Of a stretch of 64,000 nt of DNA, positions 37,213 to 44,158 are shown in pieces. The position numbers and the translations under genes are program-made. The notes under the pieces are model-generated. The model made no database searches and was not told the DNA's origin. It saw only the letters and a program-made list of their open reading frames with translations. Where the stretch lies: contig JAEWGL010000213.1 of assembly GCA_023388335.1 (NCBI GenBank), forward strand, positions 1 through 64,000, read 5' to 3'. The stretch is from Pseudomonadota bacterium. GTDB taxonomy: Bacteria > Pseudomonadota > Gammaproteobacteria > Pseudomonadales > Pseudomonadaceae. The stretch's first letter is position 1, and every line of letters starts with the position of its first letter.

Positions 37213-37899
37213 TCACTGAGCCTGGATCAGCTCAGCGCCCTGATTGCGCACGTTACCCACCTGCTTGCTCACCGGATACCACCGAAAGTCCTCGGCTGGA
37301 CGGCACCCAGTCTGCACGATCTGTGCGGCCCGTTCGACTGGGGTAGTTGGGTCAAGCCACTCCCGAGCAGTTTCAGGCGTCAGTACCAGTGGCTTGCGGT
37401 CGTGAATGTCGACCAACCCTTGGTCGGCGGCGGCCGTGATAATCACGAAACCATCCCGCTCATCAGGCTCAATGCCGCGGTGCACCTCGGTCAGCGCCGC
37501 AAAGAACAATGGCTCCCCACTGGCTGCGCTGATGTAGTAAGGCTGCTTGCGCTTGGGGTCCTGCGGATCCGGAATCCACTCGAACCATCCATTTGCCGGG
37601 GCCAGGGCACGGCCATTCGGCCACAGCCCTTTGAAGAAATTCCCTGCCATTACCGTTTCGGCCCGTGCATTGATGGGGTCAGGTCGCTTTCCCTTCGCCC
37701 AGAACGGCGACCATCCCCACTTCACTCGATCGACGCTCAGCCCTCCATCGACTGGCCGGATAAGCTCGACGCGGGTGGACGGCGCGACGTTGTAGCGATT
37801 GATCTGCTCATGGTCGTAGCCATTGATCACCATCAAGTCCAGCGAGAGCTGTTTCAGGTAGTGGTCCATTGCCTCATAGATTGAGTACCGTCCGCACAT
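37213..37899 (-). CDS. SRAP/HMCES-type abasic-site processing protein (YedK family)
   Basis: The 228-residue protein has the catalytic Cys2 after Met1 (MCGRYSIYE), which would be exposed after Met removal and form a thiazolidine crosslink with abasic DNA. Other motifs: RYNVAPSTRVELIR, INARAETV, APANGWFEWIP and the late His in PVSKQVGNVR-type ending. It protects abasic sites in single-stranded DNA. It is in the accessory island, and its codon use is less extreme in GC than the flanking core genes. Confidence 0.88.
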   Translation of the reverse strand: MCGRYSIYEAMDHYLKQLSLDLMVINGYDHEQINRYNVAPSTRVELIRPVDGGLSVDRVKWGWSPFWAKGKRPDPINARAETVMAGNFFKGLWPNGRALAPANGWFEWIPDPQDPKRKQPYYISAASGEPLFFAALTEVHRGIEPDERDGFVIITAAADQGLVDIHDRKPLVLTPETAREWLDPTTPVERAAQIVQTGCRPAEDFRWYPVSKQVGNVRNQGAELIQAQ

Positions 37900-38013
37900 T
37901 TCCTACCTCTCCCTTGGTCGAAAACCATTCTGCCAGGTTGACCCATCGCCCGATGCCTAGAACACCGAGGTGAAAGGGCGGCACCTTCAAGCAGGCCTGG
38001 ACTGACAGTGACT

Positions 38014-38334
38014 TCAGTACTCCAGTCGGCGCACTGGGACGTTTCCACGCTTGTACTGCTGATACCCGGTATACGGCAGTAAGACGGTATCGACGATGCC
38101 TGACGCGGCCATGTCCAGCAAGATAGTAAATGGCGCCCAGTGAGCGCCTGACCTGGCCGGTCCATTCAAATTGCAATACTGATACGCAACGCCGCTATAG
38201 GCGCGAGGTATCGAGTGGCAACTTGTGCTCCATTTCGCCAGATCATCTACGGCCTTCGATTCATCCGAGACAGATCTGACGGTCCCGCATCCAGTCAGTG
38301 CTGCTACCAGCAAACCTGCAGTCCATAGCTTCAT
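38014..38334 (-). CDS. YceK/YidQ-family lipoprotein
   Basis: A 106-residue protein with a lipobox LTGC near residue 17. The rest has YCNLNGPARSGAHWAPFTILLD followed by IVDTVLLPYTGYQQYKRGN, the C-terminal pattern of the YceK/YidQ family. Function is unknown. ATG 38334 with a GGAGAG ribosome site places the signal peptide at the N-terminus. Confidence 0.75.
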   Translation of the reverse strand: MKLWTAGLLVAALTGCGTVRSVSDESKAVDDLAKWSTSCHSIPRAYSGVAYQYCNLNGPARSGAHWAPFTILLDMAASGIVDTVLLPYTGYQQYKRGNVPVRRLEY

Positions 38335-38537
38335 AACGGCGCTCTCCTGTGATGGCCTGATCATAGCCTTTCCTAGGCCATCATGGGGCTGCCCAAATGT
38401 TGATCCAGCCTTCAATTATTTAGCGTTCATCAATGGCACCTACCTGTGGCGGCAGCAGCATCGCCGCCAATATCGTAGTGGCAATTTGGCTTCATATGGT
38501 CTTTGATTTCCCTATACGTCTGTCTTGGAGGGGCAAA

Positions 38538-38747
38538 ATGGAAATCGCTGAGTGCTGCAGACAATCAAGGGATGCATATGATTATGCTGATGACCCGCGC
38601 TTTTTCTTGGAAACTCAAAGAAGAAACCCGATAGGCTGGGAGATCATATTTTTTGACTGCCAGTACTGCGGCTCGCAGTGGAAGCGGCAGCGTGAAGCTT
38701 TTCAAGGGGGCGACTTGTACTGGGTGCGCCTTCAGCCACAGTCATGA
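38538..38747 (+). CDS. small hypothetical protein with a CxxC pair
   Basis: A 69-residue polar protein with GGAGGGG before the ATG. It has Cys pairs (ECC near the start and DCQYCGSQW in the middle), suggesting a small metal or zinc-ribbon half site, and several aromatic residues. No family was recognised. Lower GC than the core genes points to acquired DNA. It could be an orphan immunity-type protein, but there is no toxin next to it. Confidence 0.5.
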   Translation: MEIAECCRQSRDAYDYADDPRFFLETQRRNPIGWEIIFFDCQYCGSQWKRQREAFQGGDLYWVRLQPQS

Positions 38748-38836
38748 AGACTGCTTTTTTCAGGGATGATTCGTGCGCAACAGCTATTCAAGCAAGCACA
38801 CTCTTGGCTTTGGAATCTGGCGCGCTCGGCAGGCGT

Positions 38837-38862
38837 AAAAAAGCCCGGCCTTTAGCCGGGCT
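38837..38862 (-). terminator. rho-independent terminator of the higBA operon
   Basis: AGCCCGGC (38842-38849) and GCCGGGCT (38855-38862) form the stem with loop CTTTA. On the minus strand it is followed by a run of six T (complement of 38837-38842). It is located 14 bases past the higA stop. Confidence 0.85.
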
Positions 38863-38875
38863 CCGGAATCGAGCG

Positions 38876-39178
38876 TCAGGCAACGAATAAACGCTGCACT
38901 TGCTCGGCTATTTTCTCTCCATGCTCTTGCTCGGCCTTGCGCAATTCGTAGGCCGTTTGCAGGTTAAGCCAAAACTCTGGAGTAGTGTCCAGGCAGGCGG
39001 CAAGACGAAGCGCCATATCAGCAGAAACGCCACCGCGCTCAAGCAAGATATTGTTCACGGTAGGGGTAGAGACACCCAAAGCGCGAGCCAAGGCAGCGGC
39101 GCTAAAGCTTATCTCACTCTGAAAATCCTCGCGCAGAACCTCGCCAGGATGTACGGGTCGCATGCCATTCTTGAACAT
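38876..39178 (-). CDS. higA: HigA-family antitoxin
   Basis: The 100-residue protein reads MFKNGMRPVHPGEVLREDF, then an HTH (AAALARALGVSTPTVNNILLERGG) and DMALRLAACLDTTPEFWLNLQ, the VapI/HigA signature. It binds and neutralises the toxin and represses the operon. It follows higB by eight bases, and the start at 39178 was preferred over a four-residue extension. Confidence 0.9.
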   Translation of the reverse strand: MFKNGMRPVHPGEVLREDFQSEISFSAAALARALGVSTPTVNNILLERGGVSADMALRLAACLDTTPEFWLNLQTAYELRKAEQEHGEKIAEQVQRLFVA

Positions 39179-39186
39179 GATCCACC

Positions 39187-39465
39187 TCAATGATAGTCAA
39201 CAATTTCAACGTTTTCAGGACCATCCCCAGTCCACACGAAGCATAAGCGCCATTGGTCATTGATTGGTATGCTGTGCTGCCCAGCACGGTTTCCACGAAG
39301 AGACTCAAGTCGATTACCGGGCGGTGAACGCAAGTCTCGAAGCTCTTTAGCGGCATCCAGCGCGGCCAGCTTGCGCTCGGCGACTGATTTGATATCGGAC
39401 CAGTGCCGCGTTTTCCCGGTGGCGAAGAGCGCTCCGGTATCAGCGCATGCGAAGCTTCGGATCAT
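39187..39465 (-). CDS. higB: HigB-type toxin (GraT-like)
   Basis: A 92-residue RelE-fold toxin: MIRSFACADTGALFATGK, LDAAKELRDLRSPPGNRLESL, HSIPINDQWRLCFVW and VEIVDYH, the HigB pattern with conserved C-terminal DYH. It would cleave mRNA on the ribosome. Toxin-first order is normal for higBA. P. putida GraT belongs to this family. All expected regions are present, so the module looks intact. Confidence 0.9.
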   Translation of the reverse strand: MIRSFACADTGALFATGKTRHWSDIKSVAERKLAALDAAKELRDLRSPPGNRLESLRGNRAGQHSIPINDQWRLCFVWTGDGPENVEIVDYH

Positions 39466-40114
39466 GATTCGTAAGGCTTAACGTTATTCGTTATGCTTGA
39501 GTATACGCCGTTTCTCCAGGTACTCAACGATGGGTTGATACCGTTTCACGGTGCTGTCGGGCACTGGTTCCGGTGCCGCTTGGCCGCTTTGACGAGCGAA
39601 TCCGCTGAGGCTGTTGGCCGAGGTTGTGGCGAAGGCGCGCCTCAGGCAAGGATTATCCCGGGTTGCTCGCTGCGCGAGTGAACGGCATGGAAAGGAACGG
39701 CAAGGCGCTGAAAAGAACGGCGACAGCTGATCAAGACCGAACCTGGCCCGTACTGCCTGTCGCCATCTCGCTTTCGTGATTTTTGTCGCTCACCGGAACG
39801 AGCACGTCCACTTGTGATTGCAGCGGTACGGCGCGCGAGTGAAGGCGACGTCCGATACGCGAGTGAGGCCGCGTTTTGCCAGGGCCTCGGTGAGCTGGGC
39901 GAGTGTCTCTGCTTCGATAGTCATTGCTGTACCTCGTCAGATTTACTGTGCTTATGTTTCTGGACTCGGCGTCTGGCGGCAGAATTCACTTTGATTTTTC
40001 TCTGTTTTCCGCTTGATGATGATCGGATGAGCGGCATCGAATTCATTCGAACGTCTTCGTCGTGGCCTCCCTCCAAGTTCTACAGATCCGTTATTGCAGG
40101 GCAGAGGAGAAGCA
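39466..40114. other. 649-base stretch without a confident gene
   Basis: This stretch between higB and the acidic small proteins shows no protein of recognisable family. Frames on both strands are short. A minus-strand frame ending near 39482 contains the phrase VKRYQPIVEYLEKRR and could be the tail of a decayed gene, and one small minus-strand ORF lies at 39790-39924. Composition is lower in GC than the core. Confidence 0.5.
39790..39924 (-). CDS. possible 44-residue orphan protein
   Basis: An ATG at 39924 with GAGG ten bases upstream opens a frame of 44 codons beginning MTIEAETLAQLTEALAKRG and ending CNHKWTCSFR. It has a predicted amphipathic N-terminal helix and two cysteines. No family recognised. 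It may equally be a random or decayed frame. Confidence 0.25.
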   Translation of the reverse strand: MTIEAETLAQLTEALAKRGLTRVSDVAFTRAPYRCNHKWTCSFR

Positions 40115-40351
40115 ATGATGAAACCTACAGACGACCAGGACATTTCCCGAGACGACCTTGCGCCGCTCTCGCCAGACCCGCTGAGCCCGGGCCGTACGGA
40201 TGTCAATCCATCCCGTGAGCCGGGCGTGGAGGAGCTGCCAGTCAACGAGGGAGAGCGTCCGCTCGATGATCAGGATACGGGTCTTGATCCTGGCCGGGTG
40301 CGCGAGGAAACCGACAACGCTGAGCTGGACAACCAGCCAAACCCGCGTTGA
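40115..40351 (+). CDS. small acidic disordered protein
   Basis: The 78-residue product (start MMKPTDDQDISRDD, ribosome site GCAGAGGAGA) is rich in Asp, Glu, Pro and Gly with no hydrophobic core, so it should be disordered. Similar short Asp/Pro-rich proteins are common in Pseudomonas. It is 14 bases from a second such gene and both precede a good terminator. Function unknown. Confidence 0.65.
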   Translation: MMKPTDDQDISRDDLAPLSPDPLSPGRTDVNPSREPGVEELPVNEGERPLDDQDTGLDPGRVREETDNAELDNQPNPR

Positions 40352-40365
40352 GCTGGGAGCCGAAG

Positions 40366-40539
40366 ATGACTCAGACACGTCAAGGAGCGAGTCCCTCGGC
40401 CAATGAGCCGATCAACCCCGAACCCACCAACCCCCTACACCCCAGGGAAGAGCCAGCGGATGACGCCATCGATCGCGGGCTACCCGATCAGCCGGAACAA
40501 TATCCGGATGAGCAGGATATGCCGCTGCCGAACGATTGA
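40366..40539 (+). CDS. second small acidic disordered protein
   Basis: A 57-residue protein (start MTQTRQGASPSANEP) rich in Pro, Asp, Asn and Glu and ending DEQDMPLPND. GGGAG lies upstream of the ATG. It appears paired with the preceding acidic gene and is followed 29 bases later by a terminator. No conserved domain seen. Confidence 0.6.
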   Translation: MTQTRQGASPSANEPINPEPTNPLHPREEPADDAIDRGLPDQPEQYPDEQDMPLPND

Positions 40540-40568
40540 TCCGAACACTGTTGCAAGCATGCTCTTTT

Positions 40569-40592
40569 GCCCGCCGCAAGGCGGGCTTTTTT
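40569..40592 (+). terminator. rho-independent terminator
   Basis: GCCCGCC (40569-40575), loop GCAA, GGCGGGC (40580-40586) and six T. It ends the two-gene acidic protein unit before ogt. Confidence 0.9.
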
Positions 40593-40685
40593 ATGCGGGG
40601 GAGTAAAGGGCTATTTACGTCTGACGTCGACCGCAGCCGGCATTATGCGTAAAGTCCTACCCCACCCCAGCCACGGAACCCTGCC

Positions 40686-41186
40686 ATGTCCAACGCTTTC
40701 ACCAAACTCTCGTCGCCCGTCGGTACGCTTACCTTGGTGGCACGGGGCGACAAGCTGGCGGCGGTACTGTGGGAACACGAGCGGGCCAATCGGGTACGCT
40801 TGGGCGAATTGCATGTGGACCAGGGCCACCCCGTGCTGCGGGAAACCGCACGTCAGCTGGAGGAGTATTTCGCCGGCAGCCGCGAGCGCTTCGAGCTGGA
40901 GCTGGATTTTGTCGGAACCGATTTTCAGCGCGCTGTCTGGGCAGCATTGCTGACCATTCCGTTCGGCCACACCCGCAGCTACAGCGAGATCGCCCGGCAG
41001 ATCGGCAGGCCTGCGGCAGTGCGCGCCGTGGGCGCGGCCAATGGGCGCAATCCTATTTCCATCATTGCGCCGTGCCACCGGGTAATCGGTGCGTCGGGCA
41101 GCCTGACGGGGTTTGCCGGGGGCTTGCAGGCCAAACAGTACCTGTTGGCGCTGGAAGGGCGCGAGAGCCTGGCGCTGGCATTCTGA
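40686..41186 (+). CDS. ogt: methylated-DNA--protein-cysteine S-methyltransferase
   Basis: The 166-residue protein contains the active site PCHRVIG with acceptor Cys130, the helix-turn-helix YSEIARQIGRPAAVRAVG and the recognition Asn in GAANGRNP. It transfers the alkyl group from O6-alkylguanine to its own cysteine. Without a regulatory Ada domain it is an Ogt-type repair protein. Its 3' end is four bases from a convergent small membrane gene. Confidence 0.92.
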   Translation: MSNAFTKLSSPVGTLTLVARGDKLAAVLWEHERANRVRLGELHVDQGHPVLRETARQLEEYFAGSRERFELELDFVGTDFQRAVWAALLTIPFGHTRSYSEIARQIGRPAAVRAVGAANGRNPISIIAPCHRVIGASGSLTGFAGGLQAKQYLLALEGRESLALAF

Positions 41187-41189
41187 AGC

Positions 41190-41432
41190 TCAGCCCAGCA
41201 GCCAGAGCAGCAATGACAGCAACGCCACCAGCGCAGTGCCAGCCAGCGCCGTGTATTCAAGCCGGGCGCGCTGTGCCTGGGCCTGCACCTCGCGCAGGTA
41301 CTGTCCGGGCGGCGGTGCGTCCGGGCGATGGCGCAAGCCCTCGGCGATGTCCTTTAGGCGTCCCTGGATCAGCAGGCCAACCAAGGCATAGGTGAGGGCA
41401 TAACCCGACAAGGCCAGCACCAGGTACTTCAC
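41190..41432 (-). CDS. small two-helix membrane protein
   Basis: An 80-residue protein with hydrophobic segments at about 3-22 and 60-79 and a polar, Arg/Gln-rich middle. It overlaps the stop of the upstream nitrilase-family gene, so both are co-transcribed. No family recognised. Confidence 0.6.
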   Translation of the reverse strand: MKYLVLALSGYALTYALVGLLIQGRLKDIAEGLRHRPDAPPPGQYLREVQAQAQRARLEYTALAGTALVALLSLLLWLLG

Positions 41433-42172
41433 GTCGCCAAGTCCATCAGCGGCAGGGCCGTGGCGCGTTGCGCGACGCTGTCGAACAGCAGCAGGCCTTC
41501 TTCATCGGCGCCCAGAGCGGCCAGCAGTTGCCCGTGGCGATCCCAGGCGGCCGACTGGCCAGCGCCCATGCAGCCATCGGCCAGACCGACACTGTTGGCC
41601 ATGATCACCGAAAGGCCGAATCGCTTGGCTACCTGGGGGTAATGGGCAAAACCCTCTGCGATGCCCTTGGCGGTCTTGACCACGCTCACCAGGTACAGGT
41701 CTGCGCCCAATGCCCGCGCCTGCTCGGCGTGGCCGGCAAACATCGATTCGTAGCAGATGGCGGGGGCCAGGTGCTGTTCGCCGGCCTGAAATGCCAGCGA
41801 CTGCTTCCCAGGGACGAACCAGGGCAATTCGTCTTCATGCAGGCGCTGCTTGGCGTAGACCAGCCTTGCCGCGCCTGGACGCAAGATCGGCATGCCGATG
41901 CGTATCCCGTGATCGGTTGCCAGGGGCAGGCCGACAGCAATGACGATACCGTGCTGGTCGCTGAGCGCCTGCAGCGGATCGAGCAGGCCAGTGTCGGCCG
42001 GCCTCGCCAGCCCACGGGCCAGCGTCGGCTCGTAACCGCTCAAGGACAGTTCCGGAAAAACCACTACATCAGCTGCTGCTCGCGCCGCTTGGCGGACCAC
42101 CTGCAGGTGACGCTGGAGATTGCCTTGCAGGTCGCCCCTGAGCGAGGCCAGTTGAGCGGCGCAGATTTTCAC
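41429..42172 (-). CDS. nitrilase-superfamily carbon-nitrogen hydrolase
   Basis: The 247-residue enzyme has the Glu-Lys-Cys triad: E41 in FPELSLSGYE, K108 in YAKQRLHEDE and C140 in AICYES. It hydrolyses a C-N bond in amides or related compounds; length and motifs place it in the predicted amidohydrolase branch rather than true nitrilases. The GTG at 42172 starts the typical KICAAQLAS strand; a longer upstream version adds a Cys/Arg-rich tail with no similarity. Confidence 0.82.
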   Translation of the reverse strand: MKICAAQLASLRGDLQGNLQRHLQVVRQAARAAADVVVFPELSLSGYEPTLARGLARPADTGLLDPLQALSDQHGIVIAVGLPLATDHGIRIGMPILRPGAARLVYAKQRLHEDELPWFVPGKQSLAFQAGEQHLAPAICYESMFAGHAEQARALGADLYLVSVVKTAKGIAEGFAHYPQVAKRFGLSVIMANSVGLADGCMGAGQSAAWDRHGQLLAALGADEEGLLLFDSVAQRATALPLMDLAT

Positions 42173-42300
42173 GGTCAGTCGTCCTCGACACAGTGGGGAG
42201 CAGCGATGCCTGAGAATACCTGTACAGGCTGTCGGAGGCATCCCTTCACCCGCGTATTACCGCGATCGCCCTGCGCTGTCTGCCAGGGATCCCAGGGTGC

Positions 42301-42813
42301 TCAAGACGCCGGCTGCGGCGCAAAGCGCTGCCTGAACCAGTCGCCGAGCATGGTCTTTTCCGCGAAGAGCCGGTCGTTGCTGGTCTGGCGGCCTGGCCGG
42401 CTGAGGTACATCTTGTCACTGACACGGTCGGAGGCCTGCTTTACCGGCTCTCCCCCGTTGGATAGGGTGTAATGCAGCTCGATGGTCGGCCAAGTGATAT
42501 CGCGCATGAAGCGCACATCGTAGGCGCGGCTGTGCCAGGGTTCGTAGCGACCGGCCAGGTCGATATCGCGGATGTCGATGGTCAGTTGTTGGCCGGGCTG
42601 CAGGTAACGCTCGCCGAGCTTTTGCAGGTGCAGGGTCAGGGCCTTCATGACTTCGACGTCGGCGCCGCGCTCGTAACCTTGACTGTTGAGACTGGCATCG
42701 CGAAATTTCTCCGGATGGTCGAAACGTACCTCTACCGTCGAGGCCGGGTTGGTTTGCGCCATGCTGCTGCACGCCAACAGTGACAGCGCGGCGCAGATAA
42801 GGACGGAACGCAT
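42301..42813 (-). CDS. DUF3016 family secreted protein
   Basis: A 170-residue protein with a signal peptide (about 1-19, ends SSMAQ) and the DUF3016 pattern: VEVRFDHPEKFRD, GQQLTIDIRDIDLAGRYEPW and VRFMRDITWPTIELHY. It is probably periplasmic; the function is unknown. Confidence 0.8.
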   Translation of the reverse strand: MRSVLICAALSLLACSSMAQTNPASTVEVRFDHPEKFRDASLNSQGYERGADVEVMKALTLHLQKLGERYLQPGQQLTIDIRDIDLAGRYEPWHSRAYDVRFMRDITWPTIELHYTLSNGGEPVKQASDRVSDKMYLSRPGRQTSNDRLFAEKTMLGDWFRQRFAPQPAS

Positions 42814-42916
42814 GATGTACCTCCAGGCGGGACTGCTTGCCTGCTCATTCTACGCTTCTTGGGCATGCGCCAGCAGAGCAGCCGGCACAACCTGCTGCGC
42901 TGGCGTATGAGCTGGG

Positions 42917-43105
42917 TCAAAACCAAACCAGATGAGCAAGCACGCCGAGGGCCAGGAGGATCAGCACGGCGCCCGAGCAGCATCCGTACACCGTCTTCCA
43001 GACTAGGCTATGGGCCTTGTAGCAGGCGCGGCTGTGGCAGGCACGGCGGCTTTCTATCCAGGGCAGGGCAGGATCACGCCAGAATTCGCTGTGGGCTCGG
43101 GTCAT
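42917..43105 (-). pseudogene. remnant of an AraC-type regulator N-terminus joined to a membrane tail
   Basis: The first 33 residues (MTRAHSEFWRDPALPWIESR, then RACHSRACYKAHS) match the start of AraC-family regulators commonly divergent from LysE exporters in Pseudomonas. The rest (VWKTVYGCCSGAVLILLALG and a hydrophobic end) is unrelated and looks like a transmembrane tail. Most of the regulator is gone. It lies upstream of and divergent from the LysE gene, the expected position. Confidence 0.55.
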
Positions 43106-43222
43106 GTTCGCCAGTCTGCCGGGAACTGTCGTCCAATGACTGTTGCGCCGATTAACCCTGCCACTGTGCTTGACCCCGCTATCGCCAGACGTGACGCTTC
43201 ACCAATCTGCAAGGAGAAAACC

Positions 43223-43846
43223 ATGGACCTGTCGAGTCTGCTGCTGTTCGTGCCCGCCTGCTTCGCCCTGAACATGGCCCCTGGGCCGAACAATCTGCTG
43301 TCGCTGCACAACGCCAGCCGCTACGGCCTGCGCACCGCCTGCGTGGCCGGTGGTGGGCGATTGCTGGCGTTCAGTGCCATGATCGCCCTGGCGGCCATGG
43401 GCCTGGCCGTGGTGCTGCACACCAGCGAGTACCTGTTCCTGGTGATCAAGGTGCTGGGCGCCACCTACCTTTTCTACATCGCCTGGCAACTGTGGCGTGC
43501 GCCGGTGGGCGAGGCGGCGGCGCTCAGTGATCCGCCGCGCGGCATTTGGCGCCTGGCGCGTCAGGAATTCTGGGTGGCGGCGGGCAACCCCAAGGCGATC
43601 CTGATCTTCACCGCGTTCCTGCCGCAGTTCGTCTCGGTCGGCAGTACAACCCCGGTAAGTGAGCAGTTTCTCACCCTCGGTACGCTGTTCCTGCTGTTGG
43701 AGTGGGCCGCGATTGCCTTGTACGGCGCGCTGGGCGCCTATATGCAGCGCTGGTTCAGCCAGCCAGGACCACGCCGGTTGTTCAACCGGGTCAGTGCGTC
43801 GCTGCTCGGTTTTGCCGGCGTGGGGCTGCTGGCGGCGCGGCGCTAG
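43223..43846 (+). CDS. LysE/RhtB-family exporter
   Basis: The 207-residue membrane protein has six predicted helices and the family signature NMAPGPNNLLSLHNASRYG near residues 17-35, then FWVAAGNPKAILIFTAFLPQF. It exports amino acids or homoserine-like compounds. AAGGAG lies ten bases before the ATG. The divergent AraC regulator that usually accompanies it is only a remnant here. Confidence 0.88.
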   Translation: MDLSSLLLFVPACFALNMAPGPNNLLSLHNASRYGLRTACVAGGGRLLAFSAMIALAAMGLAVVLHTSEYLFLVIKVLGATYLFYIAWQLWRAPVGEAAALSDPPRGIWRLARQEFWVAAGNPKAILIFTAFLPQFVSVGSTTPVSEQFLTLGTLFLLLEWAAIALYGALGAYMQRWFSQPGPRRLFNRVSASLLGFAGVGLLAARR

Positions 43847-43851
43847 ATTGC

Positions 43852-44127
43852 TCAGTCACGGTAGAACACCTGCACCAGATGAAAGCCGAACTTGGACTTG
43901 ATCGGGCCATGCACCACGCGCAGGGGCTTCTTGAAGATCACCTGGTCGATGGCGCCGACCATTTGCCCAGGGCGGACTTCGCCGAGGTCGCCGCCGCGCT
44001 TGCCGGACGGACAGGTGGAGAACTTCTTGGCCAGCACGTCGAAGGCCTCGCCGTTGGCGATGCGCTGCTTGAGCTGTTCGGCTTCGGCGGCGGTCTTGAC
44101 CAGGATGTGGCGGGCTTGTGCTTTCAT
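43852..44127 (-). CDS. ppiC: parvulin-type peptidyl-prolyl isomerase
   Basis: A 91-residue single-domain parvulin: ARHILVKTAAEAEQLKQRI, FDVLAKKFSTCPSGKRGGDLGEVRPGQMV, and FGFHLVQVFYRD at the end. It has no signal peptide, so it is cytoplasmic like E. coli PpiC. It catalyses proline isomerisation. It lies 31 bases downstream of the acetoacetyl-CoA synthetase gene. A second copy is at 51534-51815. Confidence 0.92.
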   Translation of the reverse strand: MKAQARHILVKTAAEAEQLKQRIANGEAFDVLAKKFSTCPSGKRGGDLGEVRPGQMVGAIDQVIFKKPLRVVHGPIKSKFGFHLVQVFYRD

Positions 44128-44158
44128 GAGGTACCTGTGCGACGGGCAAAAGCCGCCA

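Noticed and set aside
39493..39681. 62-codon plus-strand frame after the higBA module
   Set aside because: No ribosome site, no family, and uneven composition; kept only as part of the gene-free stretch.
35946..40592. Possible CRISPR or retron in the accessory island
   Set aside because: No spaced direct repeats beyond the 11-base tandem pair, and no reverse transcriptase or cas-like protein.
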